Positions 33,706-42,908 are shown, counted from the first letter of the stretch. The stretch: 52,560 nucleotides of DNA from Kocuria rosea subsp. polaris (GCF_001483755.1 NZ_LQBK01000041.1:1-52560); one strand, 5' to 3'. Notes: a model not told the origin generated them from the letters alone. Made by a program: numbers and translations.

Positions 33706-33738
33706 TCAAGGGCGTGTCCAGGTGGGGGAGTGGGGGGT

Positions 33739-34065
33739 CTACTGGGCGGCGTAGTAGGCGTCCTTGATGGACTGGTGGACGCGGCCGCGGTCGGAGACCT
33801 CGTAGCCGTTCTTCTTCGCCCAGGCCCGAATCTTCGCCGTCTCCGGGTTACCACCCGAGGAGCGGGGCCCGGTGGTCCGGGGGGACTTGCCCTGGGCCCG
33901 CCGGCCAGCAGCAGCGAAGGGACGCAGCGCCTCCCGCAGCTTCTCCGCATTAGCGGTGGACAGGTCGATCTCGTACTGCCGGCCGTCCAGACCGAACTGG
34001 ACGGTCTCATCGGCCGGACCACCCTCGAGGTCGTCTTCCAGGATGATCTGTACGCTCTGGGCCAT
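33739..34065 (-). CDS. lsr2: Lsr2-family nucleoid-associated silencer
   Basis: 108 residues. The N-terminal dimerisation domain (MAQSVQIILEDDLEGGPADETVQFGLDGRQYEIDLSTANAEKLREAL) and C-terminal AT-hook-like domain (IRAWAKKNGYEVSDRGRVHQSIKDAYYAA, with the RGR minor-groove motif) are both complete. Lsr2 is the actinobacterial counterpart of H-NS and silences AT-rich foreign genes. A copy on a mobile element may dampen its cost to the host. ATG 34065 is chosen because the family begins MAQ and GAAAGG precedes it. The 255 bases upstream contain no gene. Confidence 0.9.
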   Translation of the reverse strand: MAQSVQIILEDDLEGGPADETVQFGLDGRQYEIDLSTANAEKLREALRPFAAAGRRAQGKSPRTTGPRSSGGNPETAKIRAWAKKNGYEVSDRGRVHQSIKDAYYAAQ

Positions 34066-34320
34066 CACGGCACCTTTCACTTGGGGGCATCATCGTTGTT
34101 GCGGTTGCCGAAACGCACCCATGATCTGGGACACTGCGGCCAATCCTCTTTCCTGCATGCTTTGGGGGTGAGGTGCCGGAGACCGTCGTGTGCGCTATCG
34201 TGCACTAGTTACCCTATCGGTAAATTTTCCGTTGCTTTCCCAGTCGACAGAACGACTAGTTCGTGCATGTCGGTCATTGCCCGGGACTGTTCCAAAAGTC
34301 ACCGAATCTTAGGGCAGTCC

Positions 34321-37300
34321 CTAAGACGGGCTAAACGTCAGTGTGTCCTGTCCCCCCGTGCTTGCAGAGTGGACGCTAAATCGGGGTTTGCGGTCGACGG
34401 GTTTGGAGGGCCAACGCACCCCGCTCTCCCGCAGACGTTCCAAGGTCAACAAGGGAGCGTCGAGAATGCGTCCCAAGAGACCAGCTTGTGCCGGCTCGAG
34501 CTCCACGAGGCGGGTCAGGACCGTGAGTAGATCGATGAACTCGGTAGTCCAGTCCGCGTCCCAGGCCTCCACGTGCAGATAATCCAGCGGTGAGGTTTTC
34601 TTGCCTCCTGGTTCGGCCCTGCGGTAGTTCACCCATGACTTGATGACATTCTTGCCCCCGACCTCGTAGTCCCACACTTCGGGTCGGACGGGACCGAACT
34701 GCCCGTCTCCGAGGACGATCATGGATCGCTCCGGGTCGTAGGTGACACCGGTAGGCATGACGGTGATGGGCGTTAGCGCCAGTGGTTGGCGCCTATCACC
34801 AGCGGGATAGCGCACGTTATCGGGCCGATGAATGGGGCTAGAGCAGGATTGACCGTAGGTCTGTGCCCAAAGGACGTCCTGTCCGATGGCCACGGCTTCG
34901 GCAAACAAATCTTGATCGCTGGTGATCGGCACCCGGATGCCGGGGGTAGTGAGCTCGTCGGTGAAGGTCTGCGTATACCCAGGATGGGCCACTGTCGCAG
35001 CCAAGTAGGCCAGCATGTCCTCCGCCGTAACCTGTCGATCGAGAACAACCGTCAAAGAGTGCAACAGCCCAGGAGCGAGGTTGGGCGCGCCGTCCGGATG
35101 AAGTATCGGCAATGCTCGGCCGCCACGGCCGTTGAAGTGGTCTAGGTCAGGGATAAAAGAGGAAAAGAGTAAGCCGGGGCCACCCTTGATTAGTTTCGAA
35201 TGTTGTTCGATGACGAACACCTGATGAGGTACGCGAGCGGCCCATAGGTCTCTACGGGGCATGTCGAGCACCCGGACATCTGGAATGATCCACTGCCGAT
35301 CGAAGGCTCGATACCCGATGCGCACGGGGTCCACGAAGTTCATGTTCTCCGAGAGCGACCGCTCGGCGTTTGCCGTATCTTCACCTGGCAACGGTTCCAA
35401 GCGTTTGTGCAAGGTGCGGTCCCGAGTCTCCTTGAAGAGCAATGCTTTGCGCTGCTCGTCGAGCTCTGCCCGGAGTTGGCCGATGCGCGTGCGCAGGATC
35501 GCTGGAGAAGGGGCATAAGGCCAGCGGCGATTGCCGGTCACACCCGGTGAGGTCCACGGCATCAGGTCCCCCAGTGCGGGGAAGGCGTCCCAGTCGGTGG
35601 CGGCGGCCGGGGTGAATGGGGCGTTCCAAGTCGTTCGAGCGTTGCGCCACCCGGGCCCGTCGAGGCTGATTTCGTGTAGCTCGGCGAATTTTTGGGCTTG
35701 CCGGCCATGAACCGCGCGGTAGTGAATCACACCTGGCACGTCGGTGGAGGTTTCAGGCTTGCGGATGAACAGCCCGATGGCCAGGGGCTGACGAACTTGA
35801 GGGAAGATGCGCGTGGGCACGTCAGGAGTCTGTCCCTCGGGGGTGAGGTCGATGATCCAGCCTTCTGAGGCGTGGCGACGCATGTACTCACGCATTTTGG
35901 TGAACCCAGGGCCGCCTACGTACCCGGAGGTGGAGATGAAGCAGACCACGCCGGTGTCACTGTTGCCTACGTCGTCGGTGGTGGATTCCCAGACTTTCCA
36001 GGTCGCCCAGCGCCAGAAGTAGACGTAGAGGTTTTTGAGGTTGTGGAAGTGCCGGGCCGTGTCCGGGTCGCGGAAGTCATTGAGGATGCCGCGCGCCTTT
36101 TTGCCGTGGGCCTTGCTCCCGTTTTCCACCCAGCTGCCCATGCCTTCCGCTCGTTCGCGGTAGGGCGGATTGCCGATGACGACGGTGACGTTGGTCTTGG
36201 CTTTGACCTCGTTGGCTCGTCGACGGGATTGAGCGATGAGTCGAAGGCCGGATCCGATCTGTGTTTGGGCGGCGTAGGGGTCATCCAGGGTGTCAGTGAC
36301 GTACAGATGCATCCCCTGGGGTGGGGTACTGGCCTGGTGGGAAGCCAGCAGGTCGGTGGTACGTAGCTCCGCTACGGCGTAGGGGCCCATTTGCAGTTCG
36401 AAGCCGGCCATGCGCTCCGCGGCTTGAGAGACCGCGCCTGCCTTCATGCCGGGCCCGTCTGCGGCGGCGGCTTGCTCTGCGACGCGTTCCAAGATGGCAT
36501 GCAGGTAAGTGCCAGTACCCATCGCGGGGTCAACGGTGAACACCTCGGGGTCGCGGAATCCGTGGGTCTTGCCCAGCCGGCTCCTCAGCGCCTCTTCGGT
36601 CAGGCGCACCATGTCGTCCACGATCTCGCGGGGGGTGTAGTAGGAACCGGACTGCTTGCGCAGCTCGTTGTCGTAGGCCTCCAGGAAGTGTTCGTAGAGG
36701 TGCAGATAGGTATCACGGCGGCCCTTGCGGATGCGGTCCCAGTTAACGGCACCGACCACGCGCACCAGCAGGTCAAGGGTGACCTTGAAGTCAGCAGCTA
36801 CGACATCGGTGAGCAGCTGGAGAGCCTTACCCATCAACGAGTGCTCACTGCCGAGCTGTGCCCCGATGTCGTGCAACGACCGACCGGAAACCTCGATGTT
36901 CTCGGTACGGGCCAGCAGGAGCGCGAAAGTGACTGCCTGGGCGTAGCCGTCAGCGAATGTCTTGTCGTCGGCGGTGGGGAACAGCAGCGTCCGCCAGTCT
37001 TGGGCCAGTCCGAGGAAGGGCTGAGTGTACTGATCAGCGCCGGCCTTGACCGATCGCCGCTCGGCGTCGAGCTGGTCCAGGACCTCTCCGCGTAGCAGGC
37101 GAGTAAGCGGGGCGATCGCTCGCACCAGGGCGCCAACGGAAGTGATGGGGGCTGGTTGCCAGCGGAGGAAGTCGGTTACCAGAGCTTCGAACTCTGCCGG
37201 GGCCCACAGATCAGGCCCGGCTACCTCGAGGGCACCCCCCTGGAAGGCGATTGGACCGATCAGCAGTTCGCCGTCCCGGTAGAGCCGCCATTCCGTGCCG

Positions 37301-37641
37301 TTCGTGTACAGCAGGTTGGGAAGGTCCCGTTGGCGTTCCCATTGGCGCTTGTCGTGGCCGGTGAAACGGGCCGGGTCAATCCCTCTCCCCGGGGCCTTCA
37401 CCTCGATGTATCCGGTGATGGCACCTCCCACGCTCACCCCATAATCAGGGCGAACCTGGCGCTGTGTGTCACGGACCTCATCGTGGAAGACAGCGCTGAC
37501 TTTCAGCTGCTTGCCTGCCGCGGCCAGCAATCCCTCTAGGGGCGCACGGATGGCGGCTTCGCGGTCCCCTGGGCCTCCGAGCTTCGCCTTGCACGCGGTT
37601 CCAAAAGCACTTACCGCTTCAGCAAGCCACGATTCAGACAT
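34321..37641 (-). CDS. Single-chain restriction-modification enzyme (type ISP/IIG-like)
   Basis: 1106 residues. The N-terminal nuclease has the PD-(D/E)xK pattern D66...E80-V-K82 (RPDYGVS, GYIEVKAPG). A helical linker leads to an adenine methyltransferase with FTVDPAMGTGTYL (about 375) and catalytic NPPY in VVIGNPPYRERA (about 502). The last 450 residues form a specificity region resembling the C-terminus of LlaBIII-type enzymes. The helicase of true type ISP enzymes is absent, so it should behave as a type IIG enzyme, cutting near its target, with self-protection by methylation. Length is typical. Ribosome site weak. No separate specificity gene is nearby. Confidence 0.8.
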   Translation of the reverse strand: MSESWLAEAVSAFGTACKAKLGGPGDREAAIRAPLEGLLAAAGKQLKVSAVFHDEVRDTQRQVRPDYGVSVGGAITGYIEVKAPGRGIDPARFTGHDKRQWERQRDLPNLLYTNGTEWRLYRDGELLIGPIAFQGGALEVAGPDLWAPAEFEALVTDFLRWQPAPITSVGALVRAIAPLTRLLRGEVLDQLDAERRSVKAGADQYTQPFLGLAQDWRTLLFPTADDKTFADGYAQAVTFALLLARTENIEVSGRSLHDIGAQLGSEHSLMGKALQLLTDVVAADFKVTLDLLVRVVGAVNWDRIRKGRRDTYLHLYEHFLEAYDNELRKQSGSYYTPREIVDDMVRLTEEALRSRLGKTHGFRDPEVFTVDPAMGTGTYLHAILERVAEQAAAADGPGMKAGAVSQAAERMAGFELQMGPYAVAELRTTDLLASHQASTPPQGMHLYVTDTLDDPYAAQTQIGSGLRLIAQSRRRANEVKAKTNVTVVIGNPPYRERAEGMGSWVENGSKAHGKKARGILNDFRDPDTARHFHNLKNLYVYFWRWATWKVWESTTDDVGNSDTGVVCFISTSGYVGGPGFTKMREYMRRHASEGWIIDLTPEGQTPDVPTRIFPQVRQPLAIGLFIRKPETSTDVPGVIHYRAVHGRQAQKFAELHEISLDGPGWRNARTTWNAPFTPAAATDWDAFPALGDLMPWTSPGVTGNRRWPYAPSPAILRTRIGQLRAELDEQRKALLFKETRDRTLHKRLEPLPGEDTANAERSLSENMNFVDPVRIGYRAFDRQWIIPDVRVLDMPRRDLWAARVPHQVFVIEQHSKLIKGGPGLLFSSFIPDLDHFNGRGGRALPILHPDGAPNLAPGLLHSLTVVLDRQVTAEDMLAYLAATVAHPGYTQTFTDELTTPGIRVPITSDQDLFAEAVAIGQDVLWAQTYGQSCSSPIHRPDNVRYPAGDRRQPLALTPITVMPTGVTYDPERSMIVLGDGQFGPVRPEVWDYEVGGKNVIKSWVNYRRAEPGGKKTSPLDYLHVEAWDADWTTEFIDLLTVLTRLVELEPAQAGLLGRILDAPLLTLERLRESGVRWPSKPVDRKPRFSVHSASTGGQDTLTFSPS

Positions 37642-37732
37642 CTTTGGAGGACCTTCGATCTTCGTAGCTGGGGGACCACGTACTGTCCGAGCCTAGCTTT
37701 AAGAGGGCATGACGTTATTGACTCGGGCCGGG

Positions 37733-37765
37733 ACGCTCCGGGCTCCATGAGGGAGCCCGGAGCGT
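37733..37765 (-). terminator. Hairpin ending the small membrane-protein cluster
   Basis: A perfect 14-bp stem (ACGCTCCGGGCTCC and its complement) with a five-base loop, 12 bases past the stop of the last gene of the cluster. Confidence 0.7.
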
Positions 37766-37777
37766 GCTGCTGGGCCC

Positions 37778-37969
37778 TCAAACCTTGGTCGCCGCGGTCT
37801 TGCTCCCGGTCTGGTTGATCGCGATCTGCCAGAAGATGAGGGCGAGCCAGACGCCGACACCGCCGCTGATCCCACCCCATGGCACGCGGTCCAGGATCAA
37901 ATAGGCGATCCACGCCACGACCACGGTGACGATCACCATCACGCCCAGTGCTGGAAGCTTCCGCTTCAT
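37778..37969 (-). CDS. Small two-helix membrane protein 1
   Basis: 63 residues. Helices at about 6-28 (ALGVMVIVTVVVAWIAYLIL) and 34-53 (GGVGVWLALIFWQIAI), with a basic end. No family recognised. ATGA overlap with the upstream gene. Last gene of a four-gene series with the same architecture. Confidence 0.6.
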   Translation of the reverse strand: MKRKLPALGVMVIVTVVVAWIAYLILDRVPWGGISGGVGVWLALIFWQIAINQTGSKTAATKV

Positions 37970-38163
37970 GGGCCTTCCTCCCGGTCGGCTCGGCGGCGGA
38001 CAGCTGCTTGTTTCTCAACGATCCAGGACGAGACCGCCCATACCACGAACAGCCCGATGAGGACCCAGACGAGCACCGGCTCCCCGATCCGCAGCCCGAC
38101 GTAGACGCTGATGGTGAAGAAGACGATCCATGCCGCGTACCCCAGAATCCGGCCCGGTCTCAT
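37966..38163 (-). CDS. Small two-helix membrane protein 2
   Basis: 65 residues: GRILGYAAWIVFFTISVYVGLRIG and VLVWVLIGLFVVWAVSSWIVE helices, then a charged tail. AGGAGG seven bases before the ATG gives a firm start. The segment just upstream (38200-38330) contains a possible decayed paralogue: an 18-codon hydrophobic reading frame ending in TGA, followed by FMGQWIARTKAAGL. Confidence 0.62.
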   Translation of the reverse strand: MRPGRILGYAAWIVFFTISVYVGLRIGEPVLVWVLIGLFVVWAVSSWIVEKQAAVRRRADREEGP

Positions 38164-38348
38164 GGTTGATCCTCCTGACGTCGGCGGGCGCGGTGGTCCC
38201 CATTGATCACGGAAGCGGCCGTGGCTGCGAAGCCCCGCGGCCTTGGTCCTGGCAATCCATTGGCCCATGAACCCGATCGCCACTCAGACTGCGAACTTCA
38301 GCCCCGGGAACACCACGAACCACTGCTTGGCTCTGGACACAGTTACGC

Positions 38349-38582
38349 CTATTGCTCGCCGTCACGGTTGGTCCTCCGGTCGCCGGCGCTCTGCCGGACG
38401 AAATGGATGATCATGCCGGTGAGGACAGTGACCCACAGGGCGACGAGTGTGTACCGCACCAGCTCCCACGGAAGGTCCGGCGGCCAGGACAGCACGACGT
38501 CGACGACCAGACACACCGCTCCAAGGACCAGCACCGCGTACATGACACCCATGGCTGTTCGGGAACTCACGGCCGGGCCCAT
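38349..38582 (-). CDS. Small two-helix membrane protein 3
   Basis: 77 residues. Two helices are joined by a SWPPDLPWE loop (VMYAVLVLGAVCLVVDVVL; LVRYTLVALWVTVLTGMIIHF). The TM-WPP-acidic-TM layout is shared with the next gene upstream, so the two are probably paralogues. It starts seven bases after the upstream stop. Confidence 0.6.
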   Translation of the reverse strand: MGPAVSSRTAMGVMYAVLVLGAVCLVVDVVLSWPPDLPWELVRYTLVALWVTVLTGMIIHFVRQSAGDRRTNRDGEQ

Positions 38583-38589
38583 TCCATCT

Positions 38590-38796
38590 CTACTCCTCTG
38601 GCTCGGTTCCCCGGCGTACCCGAAGGTGAAGCTGGATCGTCCTAGCCGCCGCCGCGACTAGCAGCAGCAGGAAGAACACGACGAGGACGACGTCGAAGGT
38701 CTCCTCCGGTGGCCACAGGGTCAGCTTCAACGCCACCTGCAGCGAGATGAGCACCAGCAGGAAGACCATGAAGTTCCGTTCGGATCTGCTGTTCAT
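38590..38796 (-). CDS. Small two-helix membrane protein 4
   Basis: 68 residues: FMVFLLVLISLQVALKLTLW, PPEETFD loop, VVLVVFFLLLLVAAAARTI, then a basic/acidic tail. GAGGGG precedes ATG 38796. First gene of the cluster; its promoter should lie in the transposase remnant to the right. Function unknown; holin-, pore- or immunity-like roles are conceivable. Confidence 0.6.
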   Translation of the reverse strand: MNSRSERNFMVFLLVLISLQVALKLTLWPPEETFDVVLVVFFLLLLVAAAARTIQLHLRVRRGTEPEE

Positions 38797-38869
38797 CGAC
38801 GCCCCTCGCGCGCTCATGCCGGTCCTGGCATCGTGGCACGAGGCGCCTCCGCCTGTCTGGCCCCACATC

Positions 38870-39413
38870 CGTGGGCCGCGGTCGATGGCTGCCTGCTGGG
38901 ACGGGGCCTGCCCTCGACCACGTCCGAGCCCTCCGAGCATCAGCGCCTTTTCGCATTGGGGCACACCTACCTCCACACCGCCATCGACGGATTCTCCTGC
39001 CTGGCCTACGCCGAGGCCATGGAGGACGAGATGGCGGCGACCACGATCGGCTTTTATCGCCCGGGCGAGGACGTTCTTCGCCGCCCACGGAATCAACCGG
39101 TTGCACCGGGTGGTCACCGACGGGTCCAACTACCGCGCCCGCGACTTCACCCGCACCGTGGAGGACCTGGCGGGCCGGCACCAGCGCATCAAGGCGTACA
39201 CGCCCCGGCACAACGGGAAGGTGGAGCGGTTCAACCGGCTGCTCGTCGACGAAGTGCTCTACGTCCAGACCTACGCCAGCGAGCAGGCCCGCCGGACCGC
39301 GATCGGATTATGGGTCAATCACTTCAATTACCACTGCCCGCACGCCGTCTGCGGCGAGAAGCCCCCGGCCTCACGTGTCCCGGCCCGTGTCAATAACGTC
39401 ATGCCCTCTTACA
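38870..39413 (+). pseudogene. IS481-family transposase remnant
   Basis: The DDE domain is visible in two frames. LGHTYLHTAIDGFSCLAYAEAMEDEMAATTIGFY (ending near 39058) continues after a frameshift as ARTFFAAHGINRLHRVVTDGSNYRARDF, YTPRHNGKVERFNRLL and WVNHFNYHCPHAVCGEKPPASR. The second active-site segment reads VTDGSN where VTDNGS is usual, so one codon is missing. The N-terminal HTH is absent. Inactive. Confidence 0.8.
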
Positions 39414-39540
39414 ACCAGCGAAGACGACTCGATCCCGCATTCTCATACATACTGAGGCAAGGAACTCGATGTCCAGCAGGCATCGATCAATCGTTGTGGA
39501 CGCCAGTCATGGGCTAGCCGGCCCAGAAAGGATAACGCGT

Positions 39541-41220
39541 ATGCGTATCAGCCAAGTCGAGATAAACGGATTCCGCGGACTGGCAACGACCATCGAACTC
39601 GACTCGCCTTTGGCGTTATTGGTTGGCGCAAACAATGCAGGTAAATCCGCAACGATTGATGCACTCCGTTCCCTTTTTCTACCATTTGCGGACGGCATGG
39701 GCAACAGGTGGATTACGCCAACCGATTTTACTCGAGTAGACGATGCGACCACGTCAGAGCGAATAATTATTCGCGCCACAATAGTCGACGTTCCGGAGAA
39801 GCAAAAGGGCAGACTTATATCACTGTTGGCTCCTACCAAGGGCGCGGACATAGCAATCCTTACGCTAACCTCCCATATGAATGAATCAGGCCGACCAACG
39901 ACCCGTTGGTACGGAGGTGACCTGGGTCAAAATGAAGTCGAACAGATTGCGCGAGAAGCTCTTCGCTTTGTGTACCTCCCCGCTCTCCGCGACGCGACTG
40001 CAGATTTGCGACCCGGGCAGTCAAATCGCCTAGCCAGTCTCGTGTCTGCGCATGCAGCCGATGGTCATGAAGACCGAACGAAGCTTGTAGACGTCATAAC
40101 ACAAGCCAATCAAGAACTCGAAAAAATTGGCTCGATCGCCGGAGCAGCAAAAGCTATTCAAGACCGACTAACTGGCATGACCGGCCATGGCCCGTTCGCA
40201 CATAAGTCCGCACTAAAATTCGCCGAGGCCCGATTCGAGCGCATCATTGGAAGCCTACAAGCACTTGCAGGAGGAACTCGACCCGAACGCTTGTCCGAAA
40301 ACGGATTGGGTTATAACAATCTGCTTTATATCGCTGTTCTCCTATCAGTGCTACAGGAGTCAGAAGATATTCCGTTGAGTCTTCTCCTGGTCGAGGAACC
40401 TGAAGCTCACCTCCATCCTCAACTTCAGGCTCTCCTGCAGGGATATTTAGAGCACTTATCGGACACTAGAACCCAAGTTATTGCCACAACGCACTCTCCT
40501 CAATTCGCTTCCTCCGCTGATGTAGAGCGAATAACAGTTCTTCGAAGAGTGGATGATTTATCCCCACCCTCTGCGCACCACTTACGCCACGCATCCCTGA
40601 CCAAGCGTGAGTTTGCCCATTTGGGCCGCTTTCTAGACGCCACAAAATCAATGATGCTTTTTTCATCGGCAGTGATTCTCGTCGAGGGTATTGCAGAACT
40701 TCTGCTCGTGCCTGTCCTGCTCGATCGCGAGGGTGTATCTCTGCGGGAGCAAGGGGTAACAGTCGTAAGTGTGGACGGATTGGCATTTGACCCCTTCGTT
40801 AAGCTTTTTAACCCAGCGGGGTTGCCAATTAAGTGCGCGCTAATTAGCGACAGCGACCCAACATCATCGACTGAGCGGAGCGCAAAGGCTAACCTGTTAC
40901 TCCAACTTAAGAGTCAAACGGTCTCTGTGTTTTTGGCGAGGACAACCTTTGAATGGGATCTTGCGGAGGCAAATTGGCAAAACCCAGATCTAATTCTCGA
41001 GGCCCTTAGGCGCGTGCACCCTAGATTGGCGGATGCAATCGCCCGCGAAAATTTCGCCCGCTCTAGCGATTTCGCGAATAGATTCCTAAGCGCAGTGGAA
41101 GATGAAAAAGGACGGTTCGCCCAGGAGTTAAGTCACATCCTTATTGAAAACCCGCAGGAGACCATAAGTACACCCCCGTACTTAATTGGAGTAGGCCGTT
41201 TCCTCCAAGATAGTAAGTAA
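39541..41220 (+). CDS. gajA: GajA-like ATP-dependent OLD nuclease (Gabija)
   Basis: 559 residues. ABC-type ATPase: Walker A GANNAGKS (29-36), signature region LSENGLGYNN, Walker B LLLVEEPEAHLHP (about 312), H-loop TTHSPQ. The C-terminal TOPRIM nuclease has VILVEGIAELLLVPVLL, VVSVDGL and ALISDSD. OLD nuclease followed by a UvrD-like helicase defines the Gabija phage-defence system: GajA is a nucleotide-sensing DNA nickase that is released when phage depletes nucleotides. AAAGGAT precedes ATG 39541. Codon use is clearly AT-richer than in neighbouring genes, indicating recent transfer. Confidence 0.85.
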   Translation: MRISQVEINGFRGLATTIELDSPLALLVGANNAGKSATIDALRSLFLPFADGMGNRWITPTDFTRVDDATTSERIIIRATIVDVPEKQKGRLISLLAPTKGADIAILTLTSHMNESGRPTTRWYGGDLGQNEVEQIAREALRFVYLPALRDATADLRPGQSNRLASLVSAHAADGHEDRTKLVDVITQANQELEKIGSIAGAAKAIQDRLTGMTGHGPFAHKSALKFAEARFERIIGSLQALAGGTRPERLSENGLGYNNLLYIAVLLSVLQESEDIPLSLLLVEEPEAHLHPQLQALLQGYLEHLSDTRTQVIATTHSPQFASSADVERITVLRRVDDLSPPSAHHLRHASLTKREFAHLGRFLDATKSMMLFSSAVILVEGIAELLLVPVLLDREGVSLREQGVTVVSVDGLAFDPFVKLFNPAGLPIKCALISDSDPTSSTERSAKANLLLQLKSQTVSVFLARTTFEWDLAEANWQNPDLILEALRRVHPRLADAIARENFARSSDFANRFLSAVEDEKGRFAQELSHILIENPQETISTPPYLIGVGRFLQDSK

Positions 41221-41222
41221 AA

Positions 41223-42908
41223 ATGGAAAATTATAAAACTGAATCCGAACTAGCTGGACTATTCGGCGTTAGCCAAGAGCAGGCGAATGCGCTGTTGAGT
41301 GCAGGGAATCTCTTCCTTAGGGCATGCCCAGGGTCCGGAAAAACGCGTTCGGTTGCGGCTCGCGTTGCATGGCAGCTTCAGCGCGGCCAGCGCCTGGCGT
41401 TGCTGTCCCACACCAAGATTGGGGCACAGGAGATCGCGAGTGCTGCGTCACGAACTTATGGTGCCGCCCCTAGTGGCGAAAACTATATTGGGACGCTCCA
41501 CGCATTTCTTCTCAAGTACGTACTACGGCCATGGGGGCATGTGATAGCAAACTCCGTTACGCCGTTGTCGATGAATCCCGAGCGGGCACAGGAATTCGCG
41601 CCGGAGGGAATAGTACTTGCTGATTGGAAATCCAACTTGCAAGGCACTCTTTATTCTAAAAGGAGAGTAGACGCAAATACGGACATAAGCGCTATTGTGA
41701 CCGCAAAAAATTCTGCAGCGAAAGCCGGATATGTTAGCTACGACGACGCGATATATCTTTGCACGAAGATTCTTAACACGTACCCGTTATTGGCTGGCGC
41801 TTTGGCTTCGAGATTCGATGAAATTATTGTGGACGAAGCGCAGGATACTAATGTAATGCAACTCGAATGTTTGCGGCTGATTGCCGAAACAAAAAAGCTT
41901 GCGTCAATTGTTTTAGTCGGCGATTATGACCAAACAATCTTTGAATTTGGGGGATCTGACCCAGATGCCTGTGAAGAATTTGCACTGGACCTCGGATTGA
42001 GACCAGAAGTCCTACGTGAAAACTATCGCTCCTCCCAGCTGATTTGCGATATTGCTGCACATTTTAGGCCCGGAGTGGAGGCGGATGTTGCAATGGCTGA
42101 ACACGCAACATTGGACTTAGTCCCGCGCCTCTTCGTCTATCCGGTGAAATGTCCGGAAAAGGCCGTGGCCGCGTTCGACCAGTGGTTAGAGGTGATCGAT
42201 ACACCGATACATTCCAAGGCCGTATTAGCGCGTGCGGGTGAGCTAGCCGCGAAGTTGCGCGGAGGGCAGTCTAATTTAGTATCCACAACCCCGTTCGCTG
42301 AGCTACTACAGGCGCGGAAATTATCACCCGTATTAGACCTTCAAATATGCCGAGACCTCGAACGCCTTGTGCTTGACCGCGCCTTCGATGGTTTATTGCC
42401 GCTCGATGTGGACAGTCTTAAAGTAAGGAATGCCGTCCTAGGCTTGATCGCGACATTGCCCGACCTGTCCGGCGACTTAGGGGACTGGGCACAAGCGGCA
42501 AGCGCAGCGTTAGATGAATGTGCGCGCGCCTTTCGTCCAGCGTCTGCAAGCGAGCTCGTGCCGCTAAAGGCCCCGGCCTCTTGGAGATCAAAGGACGCTG
42601 AGGCATGGAAAAGGGAGCCTGATTCCTTGACGCTTATCGATACCATCCATAAAGCAAAAGGACTGTCGATTGATGCGGTCTTAGTTGTGGGGGCTGTGCC
42701 TCCCGACTGGGCTAAGTCGAGCAACGCCAATGATTGGTCAATGGCGATCAATTGTGATACTCCCACCGTTAACGAGGAGCTTCGCCTGGCCTACGTGGCT
42801 GTAACAAGGGCGCGTAAGGTTTTAGCCTTGGCCTTGCCAAGTTCCACCAGGGGCACGCTCCTCGAACGCTACGAATTGGCGGGCTTTGAAGTGACCCGGT
42901 TGGACTAA
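41223..42908 (+). CDS. gajB: GajB-like UvrD/PcrA superfamily 1 helicase (Gabija)
   Basis: 561 residues. Walker A ACPGSGKT (34-41), Walker B IIVDEAQDT, motif III VLVGDYDQTIFEFGG, motif IV ENYRSS, motif V TIHKAKGLS and motif VI LAYVAVTRARK are all intact. It starts two bases after the gajA stop and shares its AT-rich codon use, so the two form one operon. GajB senses DNA ends or termini and activates GajA nicking. The length is within the family range. Confidence 0.85.
   Translation: MENYKTESELAGLFGVSQEQANALLSAGNLFLRACPGSGKTRSVAARVAWQLQRGQRLALLSHTKIGAQEIASAASRTYGAAPSGENYIGTLHAFLLKYVLRPWGHVIANSVTPLSMNPERAQEFAPEGIVLADWKSNLQGTLYSKRRVDANTDISAIVTAKNSAAKAGYVSYDDAIYLCTKILNTYPLLAGALASRFDEIIVDEAQDTNVMQLECLRLIAETKKLASIVLVGDYDQTIFEFGGSDPDACEEFALDLGLRPEVLRENYRSSQLICDIAAHFRPGVEADVAMAEHATLDLVPRLFVYPVKCPEKAVAAFDQWLEVIDTPIHSKAVLARAGELAAKLRGGQSNLVSTTPFAELLQARKLSPVLDLQICRDLERLVLDRAFDGLLPLDVDSLKVRNAVLGLIATLPDLSGDLGDWAQAASAALDECARAFRPASASELVPLKAPASWRSKDAEAWKREPDSLTLIDTIHKAKGLSIDAVLVVGAVPPDWAKSSNANDWSMAINCDTPTVNEELRLAYVAVTRARKVLALALPSSTRGTLLERYELAGFEVTRLD

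Larger units (their letters stand above)
37698..39413. mobile_element. IS481-like element with membrane-protein passengers
   Basis: 37-base terminal inverted repeats at 37698-37734 and 39377-39413 match at 35 positions; the right end starts TGTAAGAGGGCATG. Inside are a decayed IS481 transposase (plus strand, right half) and four small membrane-protein genes (minus strand, left half). The transposase N-terminus is missing, so the passengers seem to have replaced it. No target duplication is evident. Confidence 0.6.

Noticed and set aside
34321-37641. Type I HsdM or BREX PglX for the large methyltransferase
   Set aside because: A PD-(D/E)xK nuclease lies in the same chain, there is no hsdS/hsdR or BREX gene set nearby, and the C-terminus resembles LlaBIII-type specificity regions.
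37698-39413. Simple tandem IS481 insertion
   Set aside because: The left end holds only the 37-base inverted repeat and no transposase coding beyond it, so a single element with passengers explains the repeats better than two IS copies.
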